Under the pieces are notes generated by a model, which worked only from the letters and a program-made list of their open reading frames with translations, searched no databases and had not been told where the DNA came from. A stretch of 64,000 nucleotides of DNA from Burkholderia pseudomultivorans (lineage in GTDB: Bacteria > Pseudomonadota > Gammaproteobacteria > Burkholderiales > Burkholderiaceae), in contig NZ_CABVPP010000020.1 of assembly GCF_902499075.1 (NCBI RefSeq), positions 1 to 64,000 of the forward strand, given 5' to 3'. Made by a program: the position numbers and the translations under genes. Below, one piece after another: positions 37,037-44,839 of the stretch (its first letter is position 1; each line of letters opens with the position of its first letter).

Positions 37037-37052
37037 CGACCGCGGGCGGTCG
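37037..37052 (+). terminator. Hairpin after copA
   Basis: CGACCG-CGGG-CGGTCG followed by ATTTC, 12 bases past the copA stop codon and between two convergent genes. Plausible but weak terminator. Confidence 0.4.
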
Positions 37053-37086
37053 ATTTCATCGAAAAAGGCGCTATCCGGGAGCGAAT

Positions 37087-37566
37087 TCAGTCGTGAACGA
37101 CCGGCTTGATCAGCGTCGTCGTGATCGGCACGAAACCGCACGCGCGATACAGCGCGCGCGCCGCCGCGTTGTGGTTGAACACCGAGAGCCCGATCTCGGT
37201 CACGCCGTGGCGGCGCGCGTCGTCCTCGAGTGCGTCGAGTGCGCGCGTGGCCCAGCCCTCGCGACGTCGGGACGCGACGATCTCGAGATCGTAGATGAAC
37301 AAGGTGCGATTCGGCCCCTCGGCGACCAGCGCGTACCAGAGGTCGCCGACGGTGTCGCCGCTGGCGGTGTCGACCAGCGAGACGAGTGTCTGGCCGGGAG
37401 TCAGCAGGCCGTCGGGCAGCAGGGTGTCGAAGCAGGCGCGGGCACGGTCGGCCGCGTCTTCGGCGGCGTTTTGCCCGGATGACACGAGATCGCGCGCATA
37501 GCCGTCGATGGCGCGCTTGCGGTACGCGTGAAATTCACCGGCCGTCATTGGCCGCATCTGCAGCAT
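37087..37566 (-). CDS. GNAT family N-acetyltransferase
   Basis: 159 residues. Fold markers: LFIYDLEIVASRRREGWATRAL (motif A, with RRREGWAT) and VTEIGLSVFNHNAAARALYRACGF (motif B, near the end). Start of the reading frame has three Met codons in ten residues (MLQMRPMTAG), so the true N-terminus could be 3 to 6 residues shorter. Substrate unknown. Convergent to copA; upstream is the 51-codon small gene. Confidence 0.87.
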   Translation of the reverse strand: MLQMRPMTAGEFHAYRKRAIDGYARDLVSSGQNAAEDAADRARACFDTLLPDGLLTPGQTLVSLVDTASGDTVGDLWYALVAEGPNRTLFIYDLEIVASRRREGWATRALDALEDDARRHGVTEIGLSVFNHNAAARALYRACGFVPITTTLIKPVVHD

Positions 37567-37673
37567 GGCCCGGTCGCCGTGGGAGGGATCGAGCTTTCAG
37601 TGTAGCGGGACGGTCGCGCCGGCGCACGGGGCGGCGGCGGAAGCGGGCGCTGAACGGCGCGCGCCGGGCTGAA

Positions 37674-37829
37674 TCAGCGACGGTACAGGCAAATCGGCAC
37701 GAGGTGCGAACGACGCACACGCTCGGCTTCAGCGCGACGGGCAGCGTACGAGTATTCCGCATCGAGCGGCAGGTGCGGCGAAACGAACAAGTCGTCGATC
37801 TTTTGCAGCAGCGCGAGGATGAAGCTCAT
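37674..37829 (-). CDS. Small 51-residue protein
   Basis: MSFILALLQKIDDLFVSPHL, then PLDAEYSYAARRAEAERVRR and a short tail (SHLVPICLYRR). AGGAG lies exactly 6 nt before the ATG and most codons end in G or C, like the neighbours. An amphipathic N-terminal helix and an Ala/Arg/Glu-rich helix are visible. Size and N-terminus recall DUF3563-type small Burkholderia proteins, but that is uncertain. Two AGGGTTTTCCCT elements lie just upstream. Confidence 0.6.
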   Translation of the reverse strand: MSFILALLQKIDDLFVSPHLPLDAEYSYAARRAEAERVRRSHLVPICLYRR

Positions 37830-37853
37830 GTGAGACTCCTGACAGATAAGGCT

Positions 37854-37895
37854 AGGGTTTTCCCTGAGATAAGTGCCATTCTAAGGGTTTTCCCT
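37854..37895. repeat. AGGGTTTTCCCT elements (copies 2 and 3)
   Basis: Two identical 12-bp elements at 37854-37865 and 37884-37895, 30 bases apart, 24 bases before the 51-residue gene on its minus strand. The same element precedes the small gene at 28045. Could be a regulatory site or part of a leader hairpin. Confidence 0.65.
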
Positions 37896-38005
37896 AGATT
37901 CTGCCAGTGCGCTGCATCGGTTTGTCGCACCGCGCTGCCGTGTCGATGCGCCGCGCGACCTTGCGATCCTTGCCGGACGCGGCTTTCCAGACAGGGTCGA
38001 AACGA

Positions 38006-39475
38006 TTAGTGCGTGCGACGGGCCCGCTTCGCAGCGGCGGCCTCGCGGGACGCGTTGCGCTGCAGCCGGTCGACCTGGGACAGCAGCACTTCGTGATGCT
38101 CCTCGAGCGTCATCAGCGTCGCCTGCTGGGTCGACAGATCGGCCGCCAGACGATCGATCCGCAGTTGCCGGGTGGCAACGTCCTGCTTCAGGTGCGCAAT
38201 CTGCCGCGTCTGCATCACCAGCGCGACAAGCACGGCCAGCACGACCACGGCCAGTGCGAGCAGCAGCCGGTTGACGCGGCGCATCTCGCGATCGGCCGCG
38301 CGCGTCAATCCGGCCACTTCGGTCTGCAGAGCCGTGAGGCGGTCCGACAACGGGCGCAGTTGCGTTTCCGGATCGAAGGCCGGTGCGCCCGCCTGCTCCG
38401 CCGAGGGCTTCGTCACGAACGCGGCCGCGGAAGTCACGGGCGGCTGTGCGACCGGCGACGCCGATGCGGCAGCCGGTCGGCCCGCATCGCGCTGGATGGC
38501 GCTCGCCGCCGGTGCGACCGGTTGCGGCGCGGCAGGTTGCTCGGCCACCGATGCGGTTTCCGGTGCCGGGCTCGATTCGGTCGATACGGACGCGGCTGCC
38601 GGGATCGTCGAAACCGGCCCGGAGCGTGCCGCCGTATCGCGCGGCCGCGTCGTGCGACGCTTTGCGCCCGACGACGATCGGCGCTCCTTCACGTTGTCGG
38701 CGGCAGCCCGTGCCGTACCCGACTCGACTGCCGCGGCTTCGTCGATCGGGTCGGCGGCGGCCGCATTATCGGTGTCATCGCCCTTTGTCGCGACATCGGC
38801 AGGGTCGAGTGCGCGATCGACGTGCGCCGCCGCGCCGCCATCGACAGCCGGTGCATCACCCGTCGCCGATGCGCTACCGCCCTCGGATGCCGTGCCGTCG
38901 GCCGCACGTACTTCAACCGCCGCCACGGACGCCGCATCGCTCACACGCGCATCGGCGGCCTTCGCCGCGATTTCCGCGCCTGCGTGCGCATCGCTCGACG
39001 TCGCTGCCATTCCGTCGACTAGCGACGCGCTGCCGACCGTCGCAGCCTCATCGTGCCCGGACGCCGACACATCGCCGGGCGCCGCAGCGTGCTCCGTATC
39101 GGCAACATTCGAATCCGCAACACCGCCGACTTCCACGCGCTTCCCCGAAGTTGCCGCTTCAGCCGCCTCAAACCCGTCGAGCGTCGCCTGCCGGCCGGCA
39201 GCGGCATCATCGGCAGCACGACTCGCTTCCGCCGAAGCCTGCGCAACCGCATCGTCGCGCACCGCGCCCGACACACGTTCGCCCGGCTCGAGCACCGGAT
39301 CGCCGAACAGGTCGAGCGTCTGCTCCACAGGCGCCGGATCGCCGCCCGGCGCGCGCGCGGCCTTCACAGCCGTCTTCGCGGCCGCATCCCCTGCGGCGGC
39401 GGCCGAGCGCGGCCGGGAGCGGGCCGACGAACGGTTGCTGGAACGGGAACGAGGCGCGGTAACGGATTCGGTCAT
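38006..39475 (-). CDS. Ala-rich low-complexity protein with single TM and coiled coil
   Basis: 489 residues. Residues 1-380: Ser/Arg-rich start (PRSRSSNRSSARSRPRS), a short conserved-looking LDLFGDPVLEPGE segment, then Ala/Asp/Ser-rich disorder. About residues 405-425 are one hydrophobic helix (LLLALAVVVLAVLVALVMQT), followed by a 60-residue coiled coil (heptad Leu/Val pattern, IAHLKQDVATRQLRIDRLAA). Orientation suggests a large disordered cytoplasmic part and a periplasmic coiled coil. I do not recognise a family. Its downstream neighbour on the same strand is the 51-residue gene. Confidence 0.72.
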   Translation of the reverse strand: MTESVTAPRSRSSNRSSARSRPRSAAAAGDAAAKTAVKAARAPGGDPAPVEQTLDLFGDPVLEPGERVSGAVRDDAVAQASAEASRAADDAAAGRQATLDGFEAAEAATSGKRVEVGGVADSNVADTEHAAAPGDVSASGHDEAATVGSASLVDGMAATSSDAHAGAEIAAKAADARVSDAASVAAVEVRAADGTASEGGSASATGDAPAVDGGAAAHVDRALDPADVATKGDDTDNAAAADPIDEAAAVESGTARAAADNVKERRSSSGAKRRTTRPRDTAARSGPVSTIPAAASVSTESSPAPETASVAEQPAAPQPVAPAASAIQRDAGRPAAASASPVAQPPVTSAAAFVTKPSAEQAGAPAFDPETQLRPLSDRLTALQTEVAGLTRAADREMRRVNRLLLALAVVVLAVLVALVMQTRQIAHLKQDVATRQLRIDRLAADLSTQQATLMTLEEHHEVLLSQVDRLQRNASREAAAAKRARRTH

Positions 39476-39557
39476 GAGATCGGATGGCAAGGCCCGCGGG
39501 CGCGGAACCGGACGTCGAACGGAATCGGTGGCCGGCCATTGTCGCATGAGCCGCCGC

Positions 39558-40253
39558 CTATTCGTCGCCCGACAACCCTCTCCCTTCCTCGAAGCGCGTG
39601 ACGCCGCGCAACGCGCGCAGCTTGTCGCAGATCGCGCGATATTCGAGATCCGACACCCGCGCGAGCGCGATGCGCACCTCGTCGTGCTCGCCCGTGTCGT
39701 CGGCGCGCTGCACGACGAATTGCTTTACGCGCGCGCTGTCGGGGCCGAGCGCCGCATGCAGCGAGTCGAACGTCAGCGTGCCGCTCACGACCGTCAGCGC
39801 AAGCTGGCGCCGCTGCCGCACCGTGAAGTAGCGCCGTTCGAGCGGCTTGATGCCGGCCAGGATGATCAGGATGATGATCGTCGCCGAAATCGACGCGACA
39901 TAAAGCCCGCCGCCCACCGCGAGGCCGATCGCGGCCACCGACCACAGGCTCGCGGCCGTCGTCAGCCCGCGCACGATCTCGCCGCGCAGCAGGATCGAGC
40001 CCGCGCCGAGGAAGCCGATCCCCGACACGACCTGCGCGGCGATCCGCGACGGATCGAGCACGATGTGGTCGCTGCCGAGCACGTCGGCGAAACCGAACGC
40101 CGACACGATCATGATCAGCGCCGAGCCGACGCACACGAGCATGTGCGTGCGCAGCCCGGCCGCCCACGACAGGCGCTCGCGCTCGAAACCGATGACGCTG
40201 CCGAGCGCCGCCGCGAGAATGAGCCGCATCACGAGTTCCAGATTGCTGAGCAT
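39558..40253 (-). CDS. MgtC/SapB family membrane protein
   Basis: 231 residues from MLSNLELVMRLILAAALGSV, with AGGAG 9 nt upstream. N-terminal four to five helices carry the MgtC signature (GFERERLSWAAGLRTHMLVC and VSGIGFLGAGSIL), and a C-terminal ACT-like domain of about 75 residues follows. In pathogens MgtC inhibits the F1Fo ATP synthase and helps survival in macrophages under low magnesium; here the role is unproven. It is divergent from the AGE epimerase gene, 112 bases apart. Confidence 0.92.
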   Translation of the reverse strand: MLSNLELVMRLILAAALGSVIGFERERLSWAAGLRTHMLVCVGSALIMIVSAFGFADVLGSDHIVLDPSRIAAQVVSGIGFLGAGSILLRGEIVRGLTTAASLWSVAAIGLAVGGGLYVASISATIIILIILAGIKPLERRYFTVRQRRQLALTVVSGTLTFDSLHAALGPDSARVKQFVVQRADDTGEHDEVRIALARVSDLEYRAICDKLRALRGVTRFEEGRGLSGDE

Positions 40254-40365
40254 CCGATTTATCTCCTTTTTTGTGGTGCCGGCCGCGCGGAATGTTTTAT
40301 CCTTGGGCCCGGCTGCGCCGATCCGGGCCGCGCCGACACGTTCGATCCAAGCGCTCAACCCCGTC

Positions 40366-41475
40366 ATGTCCGTCTCCGACTCCGCTTCCGCCCAGGCCGC
40401 CCAATTGCGCCACCATTTCGCGCACGTCGTCTTGCCGATCTGGCGGGGTTCAGGGTTCGACCGCGCATTGCAACTGCCGTTCGAAGCCGTCGATCCGGCC
40501 ACCCACGCACCGCTGCCGGTAACGCGCTATCGCGCGATGGCGTGCGCGCGGCAGTTGTTCGTATTCGCGCAAGCCGGCGCCGCGGCGCATGCGGCCACGC
40601 TGTTCGACTCGCTGCGCGATCGTTTCCGCGATACGCGCCATGGCGGCTGGATCTACAGCGTCGATGCGCAGGGCGCGCCGCTCGACACGACCAAGGATCT
40701 CTATACGCACGCGTTCGTCGTGTTCGCCTGCGCCGCGTGGCATGCGGCATCGGGCGAACCGGCCGCGCGCACGATCGCCGAGGAAACCGCCGCGCTGATC
40801 CAGGACCGCTTCGCGCCGGCACCGGGCGACGCGCTGCTCGATGCGGCCCGTCACGCCGATTTCTCGTCGTCGGGCAGCGGCGCGCTGCAGAATCCGCTGA
40901 TGCATCTGACCGAAGCGTGGCTCGCGGCCGCCGACGCGTTCGGCGACCCGGCATTCGACGACGCGCTCGCGCGCACCGCGCAGGCCGTCGAGCGCACCTT
41001 CGTCGACACGGCGACCGGCTGCGTCGCCGAGCTGCCGCTCGGCACCGCCGGCAACCGCTTCGAGCCCGGCCACCAGTTCGAATGGTTCTATCTGGTCGAC
41101 GCGGCCGGCGCGCGGCTCGCGCACACGGCACTCGCCGACGCGCTCGCGCGCGCATTCGAATTCGCGGAACGACACGGCGTCGATGCGCAGACGGGCGGCG
41201 TCTGCGCGGCACTCGACGCGCAGGGCGCATGCATCGACGGCACGCAGCGAATCTGGGCCCAGACCGAATATCTGCGCGCGCTCGCGACGCACGGCGGCAC
41301 GCCGGCCTCCGCGCCGCTCGCGACGCAGATCGAGCGCTTCGCCGCGCGCTTCCTGCATCCGCGCGGCTGGTTCGAATGCAAGACCGCCGACGGGCAGGTG
41401 TCGCGCGCCGACATGCCGTCGACGACGCCCTACCACCTCGCGACCGCCTACGCGGCGCTGCCGGCCGGCGCCTGA
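40366..41475 (+). CDS. AGE family (N-acylglucosamine 2-epimerase / mannose isomerase-like) protein
   Basis: 369 residues from MSVSDSASAQAAQ. (alpha/alpha)6 barrel features: GGWIYSVDAQG, KDLYTHAFVVFACAAWHAA, NPLMHLTEAWLAAAD, PGHQFEWFYLVDAA and TQRIWAQTEYLRAL each carry the conserved His/Glu. This is the spacing of sugar epimerases and aldose-ketose isomerases such as YihS. Substrate sugar unknown. It faces away from mgtC. Confidence 0.88.
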   Translation: MSVSDSASAQAAQLRHHFAHVVLPIWRGSGFDRALQLPFEAVDPATHAPLPVTRYRAMACARQLFVFAQAGAAAHAATLFDSLRDRFRDTRHGGWIYSVDAQGAPLDTTKDLYTHAFVVFACAAWHAASGEPAARTIAEETAALIQDRFAPAPGDALLDAARHADFSSSGSGALQNPLMHLTEAWLAAADAFGDPAFDDALARTAQAVERTFVDTATGCVAELPLGTAGNRFEPGHQFEWFYLVDAAGARLAHTALADALARAFEFAERHGVDAQTGGVCAALDAQGACIDGTQRIWAQTEYLRALATHGGTPASAPLATQIERFAARFLHPRGWFECKTADGQVSRADMPSTTPYHLATAYAALPAGA

Positions 41476-41701
41476 GCGCCTGCCGGGAAACGACGCCGCC
41501 GCCGCGGGGCACGCGCGCCGCACATCGAACAGGCACGCGGTTCGCTCATCCGGCAGCGGCGGCGCCGAAATACACACGATTCCCGCCTTCCGCGCAAAAG
41601 TCGCGCCGCATCGCGCGCGCGATGCGGACGAATTTCCTTGCTTATCCGCAGCCCCCTTCCTAGAGTTCAGCGCAAGCGGCCACTCATTGCGAGGGAAGTC
41701 G

Positions 41702-42145
41702 ATGACCGACATCGTGGACCACGCGCGCGGCGCATTGCGCGCGCAACCGTTCAGCATGCTGCTGGGCACGGAGCTGATGCATATCGGCGACAACGAAGTG
41801 TCGCTGTGTCTGCCCGTGCGCGAAGAACTGCGGCAGCAGCACGGGTTCGTGCACGGCGGCGTCATCAGCTATCTCGCCGACAACGCGCTGACGTTCGCCG
41901 GCGCGCTCGCGCTCGGCCCGCGCGTGATCACCGCCGAATACAAGATCAACTATCTGCGGCCGGCCGTGAACGGCACGCTCGTCGCACGCGCGAAGCTCGT
42001 CTATGCGGGCCGCAACCACGCGACCTGCCAGTGTCACGTGTTCGTCATCGACGGCGATCACGAGCGGCTCGTCGCGATCGCGCAAGGGACGATCAACCGC
42101 GTCGGCGACGGCAAGATGCCGGGCGCGCCGGAGGAAACGGCCTGA
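41702..42145 (+). CDS. PaaI-type hotdog-fold thioesterase
   Basis: 147 residues. Hotdog core with HGFVHGGVISYLADNALTFA, where HGG and the following Asp/Asn carry the acyl-CoA hydrolase active site, and AEYKINYLRPAVNG. Fits PaaI/thioesterase-family enzymes that release CoA from aryl- or short acyl-CoA. GGAAG is 5 nt before the ATG. Convergent to a CaiB-type CoA transferase, so both may handle acyl-CoA. Confidence 0.9.
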   Translation: MTDIVDHARGALRAQPFSMLLGTELMHIGDNEVSLCLPVREELRQQHGFVHGGVISYLADNALTFAGALALGPRVITAEYKINYLRPAVNGTLVARAKLVYAGRNHATCQCHVFVIDGDHERLVAIAQGTINRVGDGKMPGAPEETA

Positions 42146-42191
42146 GCGCAGCGGCCTGACGCCGCGCCGAGGCCGGAACCGGTGCGTTCGG

Positions 42192-43247
42192 TCACGCCGT
42201 CCCGCCGTCTTCCGTCAGCGGCAGAAAACGCGGCGCCATGCGCGCGCGCACGTTCCCGTTCGCATCGGTTCGATAAATCCCGCGCGCCGCGTTGTGCGGA
42301 TGCGCTGCCGCTTCGGCCACGCTCAGCACCGGCGCGAAGCACGCATCGCTGCCTTCGAGCAGCGCACGCCAGTGCGCGGCAGGCTGTTGCGCGAACACCT
42401 CGGCGAAACGCGCCTTCAGCGCCGGCCAGCGCGCGCGGTCGTACTGCGACGCCGGATCGACGTCGGTCAGCCCGAGCCGTTCGATCAGCAGCGCGTAAAA
42501 CGGCGGCTCGAGCGCGCCGATCGTCACGCATGCGCCGTCGGCGCAGCGATATACGTCGTAGAACGGCGCGTCGTGAAACAGGCTCGGCTGCGCGCCGTCG
42601 AGCTGGCCGTTCGCGCGCGCCCACAGCGCGAGCGTGCCGAGCATCGACACGATGTCGACGATCGCGCCGTCGACCACGCGCCCCGGTCCGCCGCCGCGCA
42701 CGTCGAACAGCGCGCAGACCATCCCGAACGCGAGCCCGAGCGCGCCGCCCGCGTCGCCGACCACGGTCGGCGGCAGGCCGGGCCGGCCGTCGCGCGGCCC
42801 GGACAGCGACAGCAGCCCGGTCAGCGCGACGTAGTTCAGGTCGTGGCCGGCCGCCGCCGCGAGCGGTCCGTGCTGACCCCAGCCCGTCATCCGGCCGTAT
42901 ACGAGCGTCGGGTTGCGGCGTGCACACGCGTCGGGCCCGAGGCCGAGCCGCTCCATCACGCCGGGCCGCAGCCCCTCGATCAGCGCGTCGGCCTGTGCGA
43001 TCAGCGCAAGCGCCGCGTCGCGGCCGTCCGACGCCTTCAGGTCGAGTTCGACGATGGTCTTGCCGTCGCGCAGCAGGTCGCCGTCGCGCGGCCGCAGCGC
43101 ATCGGGCGCGCTCGTGCGGCCGGACGGGCGCGCGATCAGCGTGACGCGCGCGCCCATCCCGGCCAGCATCCAGCCCGCGAGCGGGCCGGGGCCGAGACCT
43201 TCGAATTCGACGATGTGGACGCCTGCAAGCGGCGCGTTCAGTGACAT
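42192..43247 (-). CDS. CaiB/BaiF CoA-transferase (alpha-methylacyl-CoA racemase-like)
   Basis: 351 residues, short for family III CoA-transferases and close to alpha-methylacyl-CoA racemase. The N-terminal LAGVHIVEFEGLGPGPLAG has the CoA site; GHDLNYVALTG holds the His and VVGDAGGALGLAFG the Asp of the racemase pair. The FAEV-AQQ-W tail is family-like. Could racemise 2-methylacyl-CoA or transfer CoA; choice cannot be made from sequence. Convergent with the thioesterase gene. Confidence 0.87.
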   Translation of the reverse strand: MSLNAPLAGVHIVEFEGLGPGPLAGWMLAGMGARVTLIARPSGRTSAPDALRPRDGDLLRDGKTIVELDLKASDGRDAALALIAQADALIEGLRPGVMERLGLGPDACARRNPTLVYGRMTGWGQHGPLAAAAGHDLNYVALTGLLSLSGPRDGRPGLPPTVVGDAGGALGLAFGMVCALFDVRGGGPGRVVDGAIVDIVSMLGTLALWARANGQLDGAQPSLFHDAPFYDVYRCADGACVTIGALEPPFYALLIERLGLTDVDPASQYDRARWPALKARFAEVFAQQPAAHWRALLEGSDACFAPVLSVAEAAAHPHNAARGIYRTDANGNVRARMAPRFLPLTEDGGTA

Positions 43248-43390
43248 ATCGGCCTCGCGGGAATACCGCCGGACAGGATTGGCGGATGTTTCGATTCTAG
43301 GTGAATGCGTGCTGGCTGCTTGCTACCGGCGCTCCGCCCGCCGCCTCAGCCACGACGCACTGCGTCGCTTCCTGCACGGCTGACCGAAGC

Positions 43391-43418
43391 GACGCGGGCG
43401 GCCGAAGCCGCCCGCGTC
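43391..43418 (-). terminator. Terminator-like hairpin after prpF
   Basis: Perfect 12-bp stem (GACGCGGGCGGC / GCCGCCCGCGTC). On the minus strand the loop is TTCG, a very stable tetraloop. It starts 24 bases past the prpF stop. No T-run, so it may also protect the transcript's 3' end. Confidence 0.6.
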
Positions 43419-43441
43419 CTCGCCCATGCAACCGGCAACGA

Positions 43442-44632
43442 TCAGAACGCATCCCCCGGCACGCGCACCCAGCCTTCCATCAGCACACGCGCGCTGCGGC
43501 TCATGATCGCCTTCGTGACGGTCCACTCGCCGTTCTCCTGCTTCGCCTCCGCGCCGACGCGCAGCGTGCCCGACGGATGCCCGAAGCGCACCGCGTTGCG
43601 TTCGCCGCCGCCCGCCGCGAGATTGACGAGCGTGCCCGGAATCGCCGCGGCCGTGCCGATCGCGACCGCCGCCGTGCCCATCATCGCGTGGTGCAGCTTG
43701 CCCATCGACATCGCGCGCACCAGCAGGTCGACGTCGCCCGCGTTCACGCGCTTGCCGCTCGACGCGACATAGTCGGCCGGCTTCGCGACGAACGCGATCT
43801 TCGGCGTGTGCTGCCGCGTCGCGATCTCGTCGAGCGTGTCGATCAGGCCCATGCGCAGCGCGCCGTGCGCGCGGATCGTCTCGAACTTCTCGAGCGCCTT
43901 CGCGTCGCCGTTGATCGCGTCCTGCAGTTCCGTGCCCGTATAGCCGATCGCTTCCGCATCGACGAAGATCGTCGGAATCCCCGCGTTGATCATCGTCGCC
44001 TTCAGCGTGCCGACGCCCGGCACCGCGAGATCGTCGACCAGGTTGCCGGTCGGGAACATCGCGCCGCCCGCGCCCTCTTCCTCGGCGGCCGGGTCCATGA
44101 ACTCGAGCTGCACTTCGGCAGCCGGGAACGTGACGCCGTCCAGTTCGAAATCGCCGGTCTCCTGCACCGCGCCGTTCGTGATCGGCACGTGCGCCACGAT
44201 CGTCTTGCCGATGTTCGCCTGCCAGATCCGCACGGTCGCGACGCCGTCGCGCGGCACGCGCGCGGGATCGACGAGGCCGCCGCTGATCGCGAACGGGCCG
44301 ACCGCCGCCGACAGGTTTCCGCAGTTGCCGCTCCAGTCGACGAACGCCTTGTCGATCGACACCTGCCCGAACAGGTAGTCGACGTCGTGGCCGGCGCGCG
44401 TGCTCTTCGACACGATCACCGTCTTGCTGGTCGACGACGTCGCGCCGCCCATCCCGTCGATCTGCTTGCCGTACGGATCGGGGCTGCCGATCACGCGCAG
44501 CAGCAGCGCGTCGCGCGCGGCGCCCGGCGCCTGCGCGGCCTCGGGCAGGTCCTGAAGCCGGAAGAACACGCCCTTGCTGGTGCCGCCGCGGATGTAGGTC
44601 GCGGGAATCCTGATTTGAGGAATATGAGCCAT
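43442..44632 (-). CDS. prpF: 2-methylaconitate cis-trans isomerase PrpF
   Basis: 396 residues. PrpF signature: PATYIRGGTSKGVFF at the start, with the catalytic lysine in the GGTSKG loop, DWSGNCGNLSAAVGPFA (catalytic Cys region) and NLAAGGGERNAVRFGHPSG near the end. Converts trans- to cis-2-methylaconitate so that aconitase-type enzymes can finish the cycle together with AcnD. Last gene of the operon; 207 bases separate it from acnD. Confidence 0.96.
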   Translation of the reverse strand: MAHIPQIRIPATYIRGGTSKGVFFRLQDLPEAAQAPGAARDALLLRVIGSPDPYGKQIDGMGGATSSTSKTVIVSKSTRAGHDVDYLFGQVSIDKAFVDWSGNCGNLSAAVGPFAISGGLVDPARVPRDGVATVRIWQANIGKTIVAHVPITNGAVQETGDFELDGVTFPAAEVQLEFMDPAAEEEGAGGAMFPTGNLVDDLAVPGVGTLKATMINAGIPTIFVDAEAIGYTGTELQDAINGDAKALEKFETIRAHGALRMGLIDTLDEIATRQHTPKIAFVAKPADYVASSGKRVNAGDVDLLVRAMSMGKLHHAMMGTAAVAIGTAAAIPGTLVNLAAGGGERNAVRFGHPSGTLRVGAEAKQENGEWTVTKAIMSRSARVLMEGWVRVPGDAF

Positions 44633-44687
44633 GTTCGTGTATCCCTTGTTGATCGAAGCCGGCGCGTCAGCGCCTTACGCTGCCGGA

Positions 44688-44716
44688 TGCTTCGCACTCC
44701 GATGCCATGCGAAGCA
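44688..44716. other. Stem-loop between acnD and prpF
   Basis: TGCTTCGCA / TGCGAAGCA, perfect 9-bp stem with an 11-nt loop in the gap between the two genes. On the minus strand it could reduce or protect prpF mRNA. Confidence 0.5.
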
Positions 44717-44839
44717 AAATGACGCGGGCCTGTTCACGCGACGCCGCCGGAACAGACCCTTCGCTCCACGCGCCGCCGCGGCGCATGAAGCCGCCGCGCA
44801 GGCGATGCCACCGCATCGCCCGCCCGGCGCCCTGCCGCA

